The notes beneath the pieces were generated by a model. It did no database searches, was not told the origin of the DNA, and was given only the letters and a program-made list of their open reading frames with translations. 13,998 nt of DNA from Halieaceae bacterium UBA3479 (GTDB lineage: Bacteria > Pseudomonadota > Gammaproteobacteria > Pseudomonadales > Halieaceae). Shown in pieces: positions 8,282-13,998 of this stretch; positions within the stretch are counted from its first letter, which is position 1, and each line of letters starts with the position of its first letter. A program made the position numbers and the translations under genes. The stretch lies in contig DFQW01000039.1 in assembly GCA_002377985.1 (NCBI GenBank), positions 1 through 13,998 on the forward strand, written 5' to 3'.

Positions 8282-8317
8282 GGAATAAAATCTAAATTTT
8301 TTATTCGCTTTTATTCC
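8282..8317. promoter_or_regulatory. Three-copy TTTTATTC repeat cluster upstream of cysB
   Basis: GAATAAAA at 8283-8290 is the inverted form of TTTTATTC, which occurs twice in direct orientation at 8299-8306 and 8309-8316, exactly 10 bases (one helical turn) apart. The outer copies extend to a 9-base inverted repeat, GGAATAAAA/TTTTATTCC. The cluster lies 76-111 bases upstream of the cysB start and runs over the stop codon of the 5'-nucleotidase gene. Its shape resembles a multi-half-site LysR operator. Regulation by CysB is inference. Confidence 0.4.
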
Positions 8318-9213
8318 GAGTTGGCGACGCCATGAGGAACGTGCCCCGTTGGTACATGATCTCCTGCTGCCTGACAATGGACCTGCTGGTCATCGAAAAA
8401 AACGTCCGCACGATATGCCCGCAGAAATTCGGTTTTGCTGAGCCCACCGAGAAAGATTGACTCATCGATTCGTATCCCCCAGGCCCTGAGAGTACGGATA
8501 ACCCGCTCGTGAGCTGGGGCAGAGCGCGCGGTCACCAAAGCGGTTCTAATCGGCGGATCGTTCGCGGGCAACGCTTGCTGTAACTGCTGTAATGATGCGA
8601 GAAAATTCTTAAACGGCCCACCCATCATAGGATCTTTCCGTGCAGCGTCTTCGTTCGCCGCAAATGCATCAAGCCCCTGGGCCTTGAAAATGCGCTCGGA
8701 TTGGTCGGAGAACAACACAGCGTCGCCATCAAAAGCAAACCGCAACTGGGGATCATCGGATTGAATCGATACGCTCGAAACCAAAGTCGCTGCTGCCACC
8801 CCATTATCTAGCGCGACACGGACGTCACTTCCCTCTGCAGACAAAAAGAGCTGACAACCAAAGGCCTTGATGTACCGCCAGGGCGGCTCACCTCCACAGA
8901 ATGCGGCGCGGTAAATGCCCAACCCATAGTGCTCAATCGAGTTGAAAACTCTCAACCCGGTATCGGCGCTGTTTCGCGAAAGTAATATGACATCAATACC
9001 CAAGTGATCAGGCAGCTTTTCGTTGAGCGCCAACAACTTTTGCACCATCGGAAAAGCCTGGCCAGGAGCAAGCACCTCTTCTTCATTATCGATTTGATAG
9101 TCCGAGTAGGCTTGTAGCCCCTGCTGCTCGTACACACGATGCGCGTCATCAAGATCGAACAACGCGCGGGAAGATATAGCGATAACCAAGCGCTGGGAGG
9201 TCGATTCCGCCAT
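8311..9213 (-). CDS. Cytosolic 5'-nucleotidase (cN-I-like, HAD-type)
   Basis: Predicted to hydrolyse nucleoside 5'-monophosphates to nucleoside and phosphate in the cytosol. The 300-residue protein matches the bacterial branch of the 5'-nucleotidase family related to mammalian NT5C1. It starts with LVIAISSRALFDLDDAH (9-25), typical of that family. HAD signatures follow: motif I FDGDAVLFSD (161-170, Asp162 and Asp164), motif II LVTAR (226-230), the motif III lysine in LSKTEF (Lys260) and motif IV FFDD (272-275). The family block SRNSADTGLRVFNSIEHYGL (79-98) is also present. No signal peptide is visible. The ATG at 9213 lies 5 bp after the stop of the AGCS symporter, so the two are almost certainly co-transcribed and probably coupled, because the ribosome site in front is weak. 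Exact substrate (AMP, IMP or other) cannot be read from the sequence. Confidence 0.87.
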   Translation of the reverse strand: MAESTSQRLVIAISSRALFDLDDAHRVYEQQGLQAYSDYQIDNEEEVLAPGQAFPMVQKLLALNEKLPDHLGIDVILLSRNSADTGLRVFNSIEHYGLGIYRAAFCGGEPPWRYIKAFGCQLFLSAEGSDVRVALDNGVAAATLVSSVSIQSDDPQLRFAFDGDAVLFSDQSERIFKAQGLDAFAANEDAARKDPMMGGPFKNFLASLQQLQQALPANDPPIRTALVTARSAPAHERVIRTLRAWGIRIDESIFLGGLSKTEFLRAYRADVFFDDQQVHCQAAGDHVPTGHVPHGVANSE

Positions 9214-9218
9214 TGCTA

Positions 9219-10565
9219 TCAGCGCAGATCCCGGTTAGACCCGCGACCGCCAAAATAGTCCCGAGACAACTTGAAAACGACCGGCGACAACAGCAAAAGT
9301 GCAACCAGATTAGGAATGGCCATGAAGGCATTGAGCGTATCGGCAATCAACCAAATAAGCCCCAACTCGGTACCAGCGCCGATGGGAATGGCCAGCACCC
9401 ACAAAATGCGGAAAGGCATAATTCCCCGGGTACCAAACAAATAAACAACACAGCGCTCGCCATAAAACGACCAGCCGATCATGGTAGTCGTAGCGAAGAG
9501 AACCACTCCCACGGTCACCACCAGTTCGCCACCCGGAATCGCCGACCCAAAAGCCATGGCGGTTAAGCTGGCGCCAGAGATTCCCGAATCCAATACGCCG
9601 GTGAGCATAATGACGAGTCCTGTCATCGTGCAGACCACCAGTGTGTCGATAAAGGTCCCCAGCATGGCGATCAACCCCTGCTCCACCGGCTCTTTGGTTT
9701 GAGCCGCGGCATGCGCGATCGGGGCGCTGCCCAGCCCGGCTTCGTTCGAAAAGATACCCCGGGCCACGCCGAAGCGAATCGCTGCCCACACCGTGGCACC
9801 CGCAAACCCTCCCGCCGCGGATGCACCCGTGAACGCAGTAGTGACGATGGTGGACAGCGCTGAGGGGATCATCTGCCAATTTAATACGATGACCACGCTA
9901 CTCATCACAACATAGGCAACTGCCATGGCAGGCACCACCGCACTCGCAGTCGCAGCGATGCGTTTTATTCCTCCCAGGATAACGGCGCCAACCAGCAGCA
10001 TTAACACCGTTCCGGTCACTGCCCAGGGTATCTGGAATTGATCAGCCAACACCTGCGCCACCGAATTCGACTGTACGGTATTGGCCAAGCCAAAGCCCGC
10101 CATACTGCCAAAGAGCGCAAAAGCTCCGGCGAGAAGCGCGAAGCGCGGGCCCAAACCATTCTTGATGTAGTACATCGGCCCGCCGCTGTAACCCCCTAGC
10201 TCATCCTGCTCCCGGTAGCGCACTGCCAATACAGCCTCGGCATATTTCATTGCCATGCCAAAAAGCGCGGTCAGCCACATCCAGAAAAGGGCGCCCGGTC
10301 CACCGAGGGTCATCGCTGTTGCAACGCCGGCAATGTTGCCAGTGCCAATCGTGGCACTCAGGGATGTCATTAAGGCGCGAAACGGGGGTATGTCACCATC
10401 GCCCCTACCCTGCCTTCCCGACGCCAGCATGCGAAAGGCCAATCCGAGTCGGATCCAGGTCAGGAAGCCAAGGCCGGCTGTGAGGAAAACACCTGTACCG
10501 AGCAGTAACACCTGCATCGGCACGCCCCAAGCCCAAGCATTGACTTCCGTAATAATTGTTTGCAT
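9219..10565 (-). CDS. AGCS-family sodium:alanine/glycine symporter
   Basis: Inner-membrane secondary transporter taking up alanine or glycine with Na+. The 448-residue length is normal for the alanine/glycine:cation symporter family. Hydrophobic segments recur through the protein (about ten membrane spans), beginning near 17-40. Diagnostic blocks are ATIGTGNIAGVATAMTLGGP (71-90), GGYSGGPMYYIKNGLG (124-139), MAGFGLANTVQSNSVAQ (155-171) and FSNEAGLGSAPIAHAA (272-287). The start ATG 10565 has AAGGGGA at a good distance upstream. The gene is separated by 155 bases from the D-cysteine desulfhydrase-like gene and has its own candidate promoter there. It is followed after 5 bp by a 5'-nucleotidase. 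D-amino acids or other small neutral amino acids are possible substrates; the sequence does not decide. Confidence 0.92.
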   Translation of the reverse strand: MQTIITEVNAWAWGVPMQVLLLGTGVFLTAGLGFLTWIRLGLAFRMLASGRQGRGDGDIPPFRALMTSLSATIGTGNIAGVATAMTLGGPGALFWMWLTALFGMAMKYAEAVLAVRYREQDELGGYSGGPMYYIKNGLGPRFALLAGAFALFGSMAGFGLANTVQSNSVAQVLADQFQIPWAVTGTVLMLLVGAVILGGIKRIAATASAVVPAMAVAYVVMSSVVIVLNWQMIPSALSTIVTTAFTGASAAGGFAGATVWAAIRFGVARGIFSNEAGLGSAPIAHAAAQTKEPVEQGLIAMLGTFIDTLVVCTMTGLVIMLTGVLDSGISGASLTAMAFGSAIPGGELVVTVGVVLFATTTMIGWSFYGERCVVYLFGTRGIMPFRILWVLAIPIGAGTELGLIWLIADTLNAFMAIPNLVALLLLSPVVFKLSRDYFGGRGSNRDLR

Positions 10566-10601
10566 CTATGGTCCCCTTATCCACATCCGTCAACGGTCTG
10601 A

Positions 10602-10645
10602 GGGCAACAACTTACCCACTATACGACTCGCAAGTTGCCCCACAA
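10602..10645 (-). promoter_or_regulatory. Candidate promoter with flanking inverted repeat ahead of the AGCS symporter
   Basis: On the minus strand TATAGT (10623-10618) matches the -10 consensus at five of six positions. TTGTGG (10645-10640) lies 16 bases upstream as a weak -35. Inverted 7-base arms GGGCAAC (10602-10608) and GTTGCCC (10634-10640) are centred on the -10 box. This layout suits repression, or a hairpin in the transcript of the gene upstream. The transcript start would be near 10611, about 46 bases before the symporter ATG. Nothing else gene-like is seen in 10566-10720. Confidence 0.4.
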
Positions 10646-10720
10646 GAAGCGCAAAAACACCTCTGGATGAGAAGGCGCTTAACCTTGAAGTCGGTTAACC
10701 CTCGCAACCCATTCAATGTA

Positions 10721-11731
10721 TCAGCTGGCCGCCTCTACCAACGAATGCTCGTGGGCAAACAAGCCGAAGACGCCCCCCGTGTGAACAAAAATAATGTCAT
10801 CTACCCGATCAAAATAGCCTTCTCTAATATCCTTCAGCAAGCCGAGAAAGGCTTTCCCGGTGTAGACGGGGTCCAGCACCACGCCCTCGAGACGCGTTAA
10901 CTCAACAATCAGCCGATAAACCTCCGGGGGGGCAACCCCGTAAGCCGGTCCGGCACTGTGATCACGGGTCACAGGCTTGAGGGCGACTGCCGGCAACTGC
11001 GACCAACGACGCTGCGCGGCTAACCAATCCTCACTGACTTTGTCATTAAACCATCGCGCGTCGTCACACACGGCATATCCCACCACATCCAAGGGCAACC
11101 CCGCCATTGCGACTCCCGCGGTGAGCCCTGCTTGAGTACCGGCGGAACCCGTAGCCAGCACTACCGCGGCCCTGTCAATCTGGTTCGATGCGATATCGCG
11201 CCCAATCTCTTCTGCCGCCGCGATATAGCCCCATATGCCCAAACTGTCACTACCTCCGGTAGGAATCATCAGCGCCGGCTCACCAGCATCGCGATAGGTT
11301 TTCTCAATTCGTTGATACGCCGCCTGCAGGGCGCTTACCCAGCCCTTAGCAGGCAGCACCTCGTAGGTCGCCCCGGCGATTTGGTCGAGCAGAAAGTTTC
11401 CCGTATTGAGGTACTCAGAGCCATCAGAGCGCAGAACAAGGTGACAACCGAGCCCGAGCTGAGCGGCTACCAACGCCGTCGCTCTGCAGTGATTGCTCTG
11501 CACGCCGCCACAGGTGACCAAAGTGCGGCAACCGCTTTTGATAGCATGCGCCGCAATAAACTCTAGTTTTCTCACCTTATTCCCAGTGAGTACGGACCCT
11601 GTCAGATCATCTCGCTTTATCCACAGCCGCTTGCCATTACCCCACCGATCAGAGGCGCGAGTGAGGCAATGAAATGGCGTAGGAGTCCGCGCCAGACTTA
11701 GCCGCGGCGGGTACTCAGGCAGATTCGACAC
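10721..11731 (-). CDS. D-cysteine desulfhydrase / ACC-deaminase-family PLP enzyme
   Basis: A fold-type II PLP enzyme of 336 residues, predicted to degrade D-cysteine to pyruvate, H2S and ammonia. The PLP lysine is Lys52 in LTGNKVRKLEF (48-58). The family block GGVQSNHCRATA (75-86) and phosphate-binding TGSAGTQAG (194-202) are present. ACC deaminases have Glu in PVYEGK and Leu in AHLGG; here the equivalents are Thr291 (PVYTGK) and Thr318 (VHTGG). This argues for the D-cysteine desulfhydrase side. L-cysteate sulfo-lyase (CuyA), a marine relative in the same family, cannot be excluded. The start is GTG at 11731, inside the 3' end of yajC (17-bp overlap), so it is probably translated from the yajC message. 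It precedes an amino-acid symporter on the same strand, and cysB is about 2.5 kb further along. Confidence 0.85.
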   Translation of the reverse strand: MSNLPEYPPRLSLARTPTPFHCLTRASDRWGNGKRLWIKRDDLTGSVLTGNKVRKLEFIAAHAIKSGCRTLVTCGGVQSNHCRATALVAAQLGLGCHLVLRSDGSEYLNTGNFLLDQIAGATYEVLPAKGWVSALQAAYQRIEKTYRDAGEPALMIPTGGSDSLGIWGYIAAAEEIGRDIASNQIDRAAVVLATGSAGTQAGLTAGVAMAGLPLDVVGYAVCDDARWFNDKVSEDWLAAQRRWSQLPAVALKPVTRDHSAGPAYGVAPPEVYRLIVELTRLEGVVLDPVYTGKAFLGLLKDIREGYFDRVDDIIFVHTGGVFGLFAHEHSLVEAAS

Positions 11732-12056
11732 CGACAGACTTCAGCGTGCCTTTGGGGAGTACGGAGGTAACGTGAATTTTTTGAAATTTAAGCTCTACAT
11801 TATTTCCCACTGATAGCACCAGATAGTTGTCGTCGAGCCCGCTGATCCTACCCAGCATCCCCGAAGAAAGCGCTACCTCATCGCCCTTCTTCAATGCGCC
11901 CACCATGTCAGCATGCTCTTTTTGCCGCTTGCGTTGAGGCCGGATGGTAGTGAAATACATAAACACCAAAATACCCACCATCATCAAGGGCAGGAACAGA
12001 CCCCCGCCCTGGGGTTGTTGCGCGGCGGATTGCGCATACGCCTGAGGAATTAACAT
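11715..12056 (-). CDS. yajC: Preprotein translocase subunit YajC
   Basis: Small inner-membrane accessory of the SecDF complex. It is 113 residues, the usual size: a short periplasmic N-terminus, one membrane span at about 20-37 (LFLPLMMVGILVFMYFTT), then the hallmark IRPQRKRQKEH (38-48) and a cytoplasmic beta-rich domain with LKKGDEV (55-61), GMLGRISGL (66-74) and VTSVLPKGTLKS (96-107). ATG 12056 has AGGAG 8 bases upstream. Unusually, neither tgt upstream nor secD downstream is present; xthA lies before it and a D-cysteine desulfhydrase gene overlaps its end. The 143-base gap upstream (12057-12199) should contain its promoter, but I found no convincing -35/-10 pair; it also holds a short inverted repeat TGACG/CGTCA (12140-12158). 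Confidence 0.93.
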   Translation of the reverse strand: MLIPQAYAQSAAQQPQGGGLFLPLMMVGILVFMYFTTIRPQRKRQKEHADMVGALKKGDEVALSSGMLGRISGLDDNYLVLSVGNNVELKFQKIHVTSVLPKGTLKSVGVESA

Positions 12057-12199
12057 GTCACTATCTCCTGATTACGGCGGCACACTCTAAGCTTTGTCTT
12101 GCGTGGCAACAATAGCCCACCGGATGCATACACCACTTTTGACGGATAGTTAACGTCAGCACTGGGTAAAAATCGCCGCGCAACCTCGCAACGGCAACC

Positions 12200-12970
12200 C
12201 TACAAGTCGAAATCAATCGTCAGCGGCGCGTGATCAGAGAAACGCTCGTCACGATAAATCGATTGTCTCAAGCCTCGACCGGACAACCCCGGGGTAACCA
12301 TCATGTAATCCAGTCGCCACCCCACGTTGTTGGCCCAGGCCTGTCCGCGATTCGACCACCACGTGTAAAGTTCCGGCTCCTGCGTAATCTCCCGAAAAAT
12401 GTCGATCCACTGCAGGTCGCCGTAAATGCGCTCAAGCCAGGCACGCTCGTGAGGCATAAAGCCGGAATTCTTCTGGTTGGAGCGCCAATTTTTCAAGTCA
12501 ATATTTTTATGACAGGTGTTCCAGTCCGCACAAATGATGAACTCGCGACGTTTGCGCCGTAAATCGGCAAGATGCCGGTAAAAAGGCTCCATGAAACCGT
12601 CTTTTCGGGCCTGAGCCACGTCGGAAGCTGACCCCGAGGGAACGTAGAGCGACACAACACTGAGGCCCGGAAAGTCGACTTGCAGGTAACGGCCCTCGGT
12701 ATCGACAATATCCCAACCCAATCTCGACACCACCCTCCCGGGCTTATTTTTGGAGAAGATCGCGGTGCCGGCGTAGCCCGGCCGCTCTGCTTCATTGTAA
12801 TAGCAGTGATATCCCTCAGGGTAAAACACAGCGTCCGTCAGCTGCGCCTCTTTTGCCTTGATTTCCTGAATACATACGACGTCGGCAGATTGCTGACTCA
12901 ACCAAGTGAAAAATCCCTTGCGGGCGGCGGCACGGATGCCGTTGGTATTACAGGTGATAACACGAAACAT
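12200..12970 (-). CDS. xthA: Exodeoxyribonuclease III family AP endonuclease
   Basis: Base-excision-repair enzyme that cleaves 5' to abasic sites and acts as a 3'-5' exonuclease. It is an endonuclease/exonuclease/phosphatase-fold protein of 256 residues, near the usual size. Catalytic residues seen are Asn8 in CNTNGIRAA, Glu36 in CIQEIKA, Tyr109 in SLYVPSG, Asp149 and Asn151 in ADWNTCH, Asp221 in RLDYMM, and Asp246/His247 in FSDHAPL. The usual GDxN glycine is Ala148, a mild change. I placed the start at ATG 12970 because the protein then begins MFRVITCNTNGIR, matching homologues at residue 1. An ATG at 13030 would add 20 residues unlike the family. The ribosome site for 12970 (GGGCGGACC) is weak. 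It is divergent from the formyltransferase gene; the 129 bases between the starts show no clear promoter. Confidence 0.93.
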   Translation of the reverse strand: MFRVITCNTNGIRAAARKGFFTWLSQQSADVVCIQEIKAKEAQLTDAVFYPEGYHCYYNEAERPGYAGTAIFSKNKPGRVVSRLGWDIVDTEGRYLQVDFPGLSVVSLYVPSGSASDVAQARKDGFMEPFYRHLADLRRKRREFIICADWNTCHKNIDLKNWRSNQKNSGFMPHERAWLERIYGDLQWIDIFREITQEPELYTWWSNRGQAWANNVGWRLDYMMVTPGLSGRGLRQSIYRDERFSDHAPLTIDFDL

Positions 12971-13099
12971 AGGTCCGCCCACTCTCTTGCCAGTTTTTAA
13001 GGGCCTGCACAACGTCTGCATCTCACTCATTGGGCGGCGCGCTGCTGCATCCTAACAACCCCCTACCGCGCAAGTGAAGCGTGATGAGAGGCCTTGGCG

Positions 13100-13975
13100 A
13101 TGCGGCAGACTGTTACTATGATGCGCTCTCGCTGCAACGCGGACCCGATTGTGCGCATCACCCTACTTGCCAACCGCGACCTCCCCAGCAATCTCGCGTT
13201 AAATTACCTGGTTAAGGTGCTGCCCCAAGAATATTCACTGACATTGTTTTTATCCGAGAGCGTGGGTCGAGCGCAGTCACCCCCAGAGCTCAGAATGCTC
13301 GCGTTTTATGAGCAAACCTTACCGAATAAGCTGTGGTTCCCTCTCATTGATGCGCAACACGCAACGGGGGAGCTGCTGACATTTAACGGGCTCGCCAAAC
13401 ATCTTGAGGCGCCAGCCCTTTCGCTTGCAGATCCCAACAGTGAGGGAGGTTTAAGTACGCTGGCAAACAGCGCCCCCGACCTCATGGTCAGTATTCGTTT
13501 TGGTCACATTCTCAAGTCCCGTGCCATCGCCATACCAAAGCGGGGTGTACTCAACTTGCATTCAGGCAAACTCCCTGAATATCGGGGGGTTATGGCAACT
13601 TTTCGCGCCATGCTCAATAACGACAAGGAGCTTGCCAGCACAATACACTGGATTAACAGCGAGGCGATTGATGCGGGGCCTGTTATCTGTCACCGAGCGA
13701 CACCACGAGAGCCATCGCGTTGCTACCTGGCCAATGTTCTCAGCCTTTACGAAGCGGGTTGCTTGGCATTGGCTGGAACGATCAACGCGCTGGCACAAGG
13801 TCAGATGCCCAGATCTGAAGCGGCAACTGGCACGGGTAATTATTATTCCTTTCCCAGCACTACAGATCTAGCGCGCTTTGACGCAGCGGGGTATCAGTGG
13901 GCTGACCCGGATATGCTGACTGCGCTGTTAGCGCGTTATCAACCACCTGATCGAGGGGGTTATGAGGAGACATGA
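13100..13975 (+). CDS. Formyltransferase-domain protein of unknown substrate
   Basis: Predicted to use 10-formyltetrahydrofolate to formylate an amine. The fold matches methionyl-tRNA and GAR formyltransferases. The core is seen at GVLNLHSGKLPEYRGVMATF (149-168) and TIHWINSEAIDAGPVICHRA (181-200). The catalytic triad of the family would be Asn152, His154 and Asp191. The first Rossmann strand is VRITLLANRDLPSNLALNYL (18-37). At 291 residues it lacks the roughly 90-residue C-terminal tRNA-binding domain of Fmt, so an amino-sugar or other small amine is more likely than initiator tRNA. The start ATG 13100 has GAGAGG 8 bases upstream; GTG at 13151, directly at the first strand, is a reasonable alternative giving 274 residues. 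Its stop overlaps the next gene's start as ATGA, implying coupled translation and a shared process. I cannot name the substrate. Confidence 0.75.
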   Translation: MRQTVTMMRSRCNADPIVRITLLANRDLPSNLALNYLVKVLPQEYSLTLFLSESVGRAQSPPELRMLAFYEQTLPNKLWFPLIDAQHATGELLTFNGLAKHLEAPALSLADPNSEGGLSTLANSAPDLMVSIRFGHILKSRAIAIPKRGVLNLHSGKLPEYRGVMATFRAMLNNDKELASTIHWINSEAIDAGPVICHRATPREPSRCYLANVLSLYEAGCLALAGTINALAQGQMPRSEAATGTGNYYSFPSTTDLARFDAAGYQWADPDMLTALLARYQPPDRGGYEET

Positions 13976-13998
13976 TCACGGCGATAGCGCTACCTCCT
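13972..13998 (+). CDS. Start of an unidentified gene, cut by the right window edge
   Basis: ATG at 13972 overlaps the formyltransferase TGA (ATGA) and has GAGGAGA just upstream (13964-13970), a strong ribosome site. Nine codons are visible, reading MITAIALPP. Too short to identify. The coupling suggests a functional partner of the formyltransferase. Confidence 0.65.

Noticed and set aside
8282..8317. Rho-independent terminator after the 5'-nucleotidase
   Set aside because: The inverted repeat is almost all A/T with an 18-base loop and overlaps the stop codon; no GC stem followed by a T run.
9310..9879. Open frame of 189 codons in another frame of the symporter gene
   Set aside because: Cys-, His- and Arg-rich shadow of the symporter; the real frame carries all AGCS motifs.
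10647..10698. AAGCGC/GCGCTT and TTAACC/GGTTAA inverted repeats as a terminator of the desulfhydrase gene
   Set aside because: Short arms, long loop in the first, and no T run on the transcribed strand; could be chance.
10566..10720. Glycine riboswitch ahead of the AGCS symporter
   Set aside because: Such riboswitches do precede some AGCS genes, but I could not find their conserved core in these 155 bases.
7232..11731. A single sulfur/cysteine operon joining the D-cysteine desulfhydrase gene, the symporter and cysB
   Set aside because: A 155-base gap with its own candidate promoter and a nucleotidase gene intervene; shared strand alone is not enough evidence.
12971..13030. Upstream ATG extending ExoIII by 20 residues
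   Set aside because: The added residues do not resemble the family, and homologues begin at the MFRVITCN position.
1..13998. Mobile elements, prophage, CRISPR or defence genes
   Set aside because: No transposase, integrase, terminal repeats, spaced repeats or defence domains were seen; all genes look like core metabolism, transport, regulation or repair.

Overview
The window looks like core chromosome of a marine-type gammaproteobacterium. Evidence for this is a near-canonical 324-residue CysB, a gammaproteobacterial-style ExoIII, a YajC, and a complete propionyl-CoA to succinyl-CoA module. The protein style recalls the Halieaceae/OM60 or a neighbouring lineage, but that placement is inference from memory of the families, not a search. 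I see no mobile element, CRISPR array, tRNA or rRNA, and no intergenic gap exceeds about 160 bases.

Left part (1-5751, all minus strand): a tight operon read in the order acyl-CoA carboxylase carboxyltransferase subunit, biotin carboxylase/biotin carrier subunit, methylmalonyl-CoA epimerase, methylmalonyl-CoA mutase (cut by the window edge). Spacing is 24 bp, then two ATGA stop/start overlaps. The pathway is carboxylation of propionyl-CoA to (S)-methylmalonyl-CoA, epimerisation to the (R) form, and B12-dependent rearrangement to succinyl-CoA. The two carboxylase subunits are unlike textbook PccA/PccB. The alpha subunit is 942 residues, with an insertion before its ATP-grasp glycine loop and a long helical region before the biotin domain. 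The beta subunit is 573 residues, with its own C-terminal-half insertion and altered acyl-pocket motifs. This is the most interesting part of the window.

Middle part (5752-10720): pabB (folate pathway) is divergent from the carboxylase operon across 146 bp that contains a perfect TTGACA on the minus strand and two inverted repeats. pabB overlaps convergently by 31 bp with cysB. Upstream of cysB lie a HAD-type cytosolic 5'-nucleotidase and an AGCS-family sodium/amino-acid symporter only 5 bp apart, with a candidate promoter/operator in front of the symporter. The gap before cysB carries three copies of the 8-mer TTTTATTC, one inverted and two direct.

Right part (10721-13998): a D-cysteine desulfhydrase-family PLP enzyme overlaps the end of yajC by 17 bp. 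yajC is detached from its usual tgt/secDF neighbours. An ExoIII-family nuclease (xthA) is followed on the opposite strand by a formyltransferase-domain protein of unknown substrate, which is translationally coupled to another gene that runs off the right edge.
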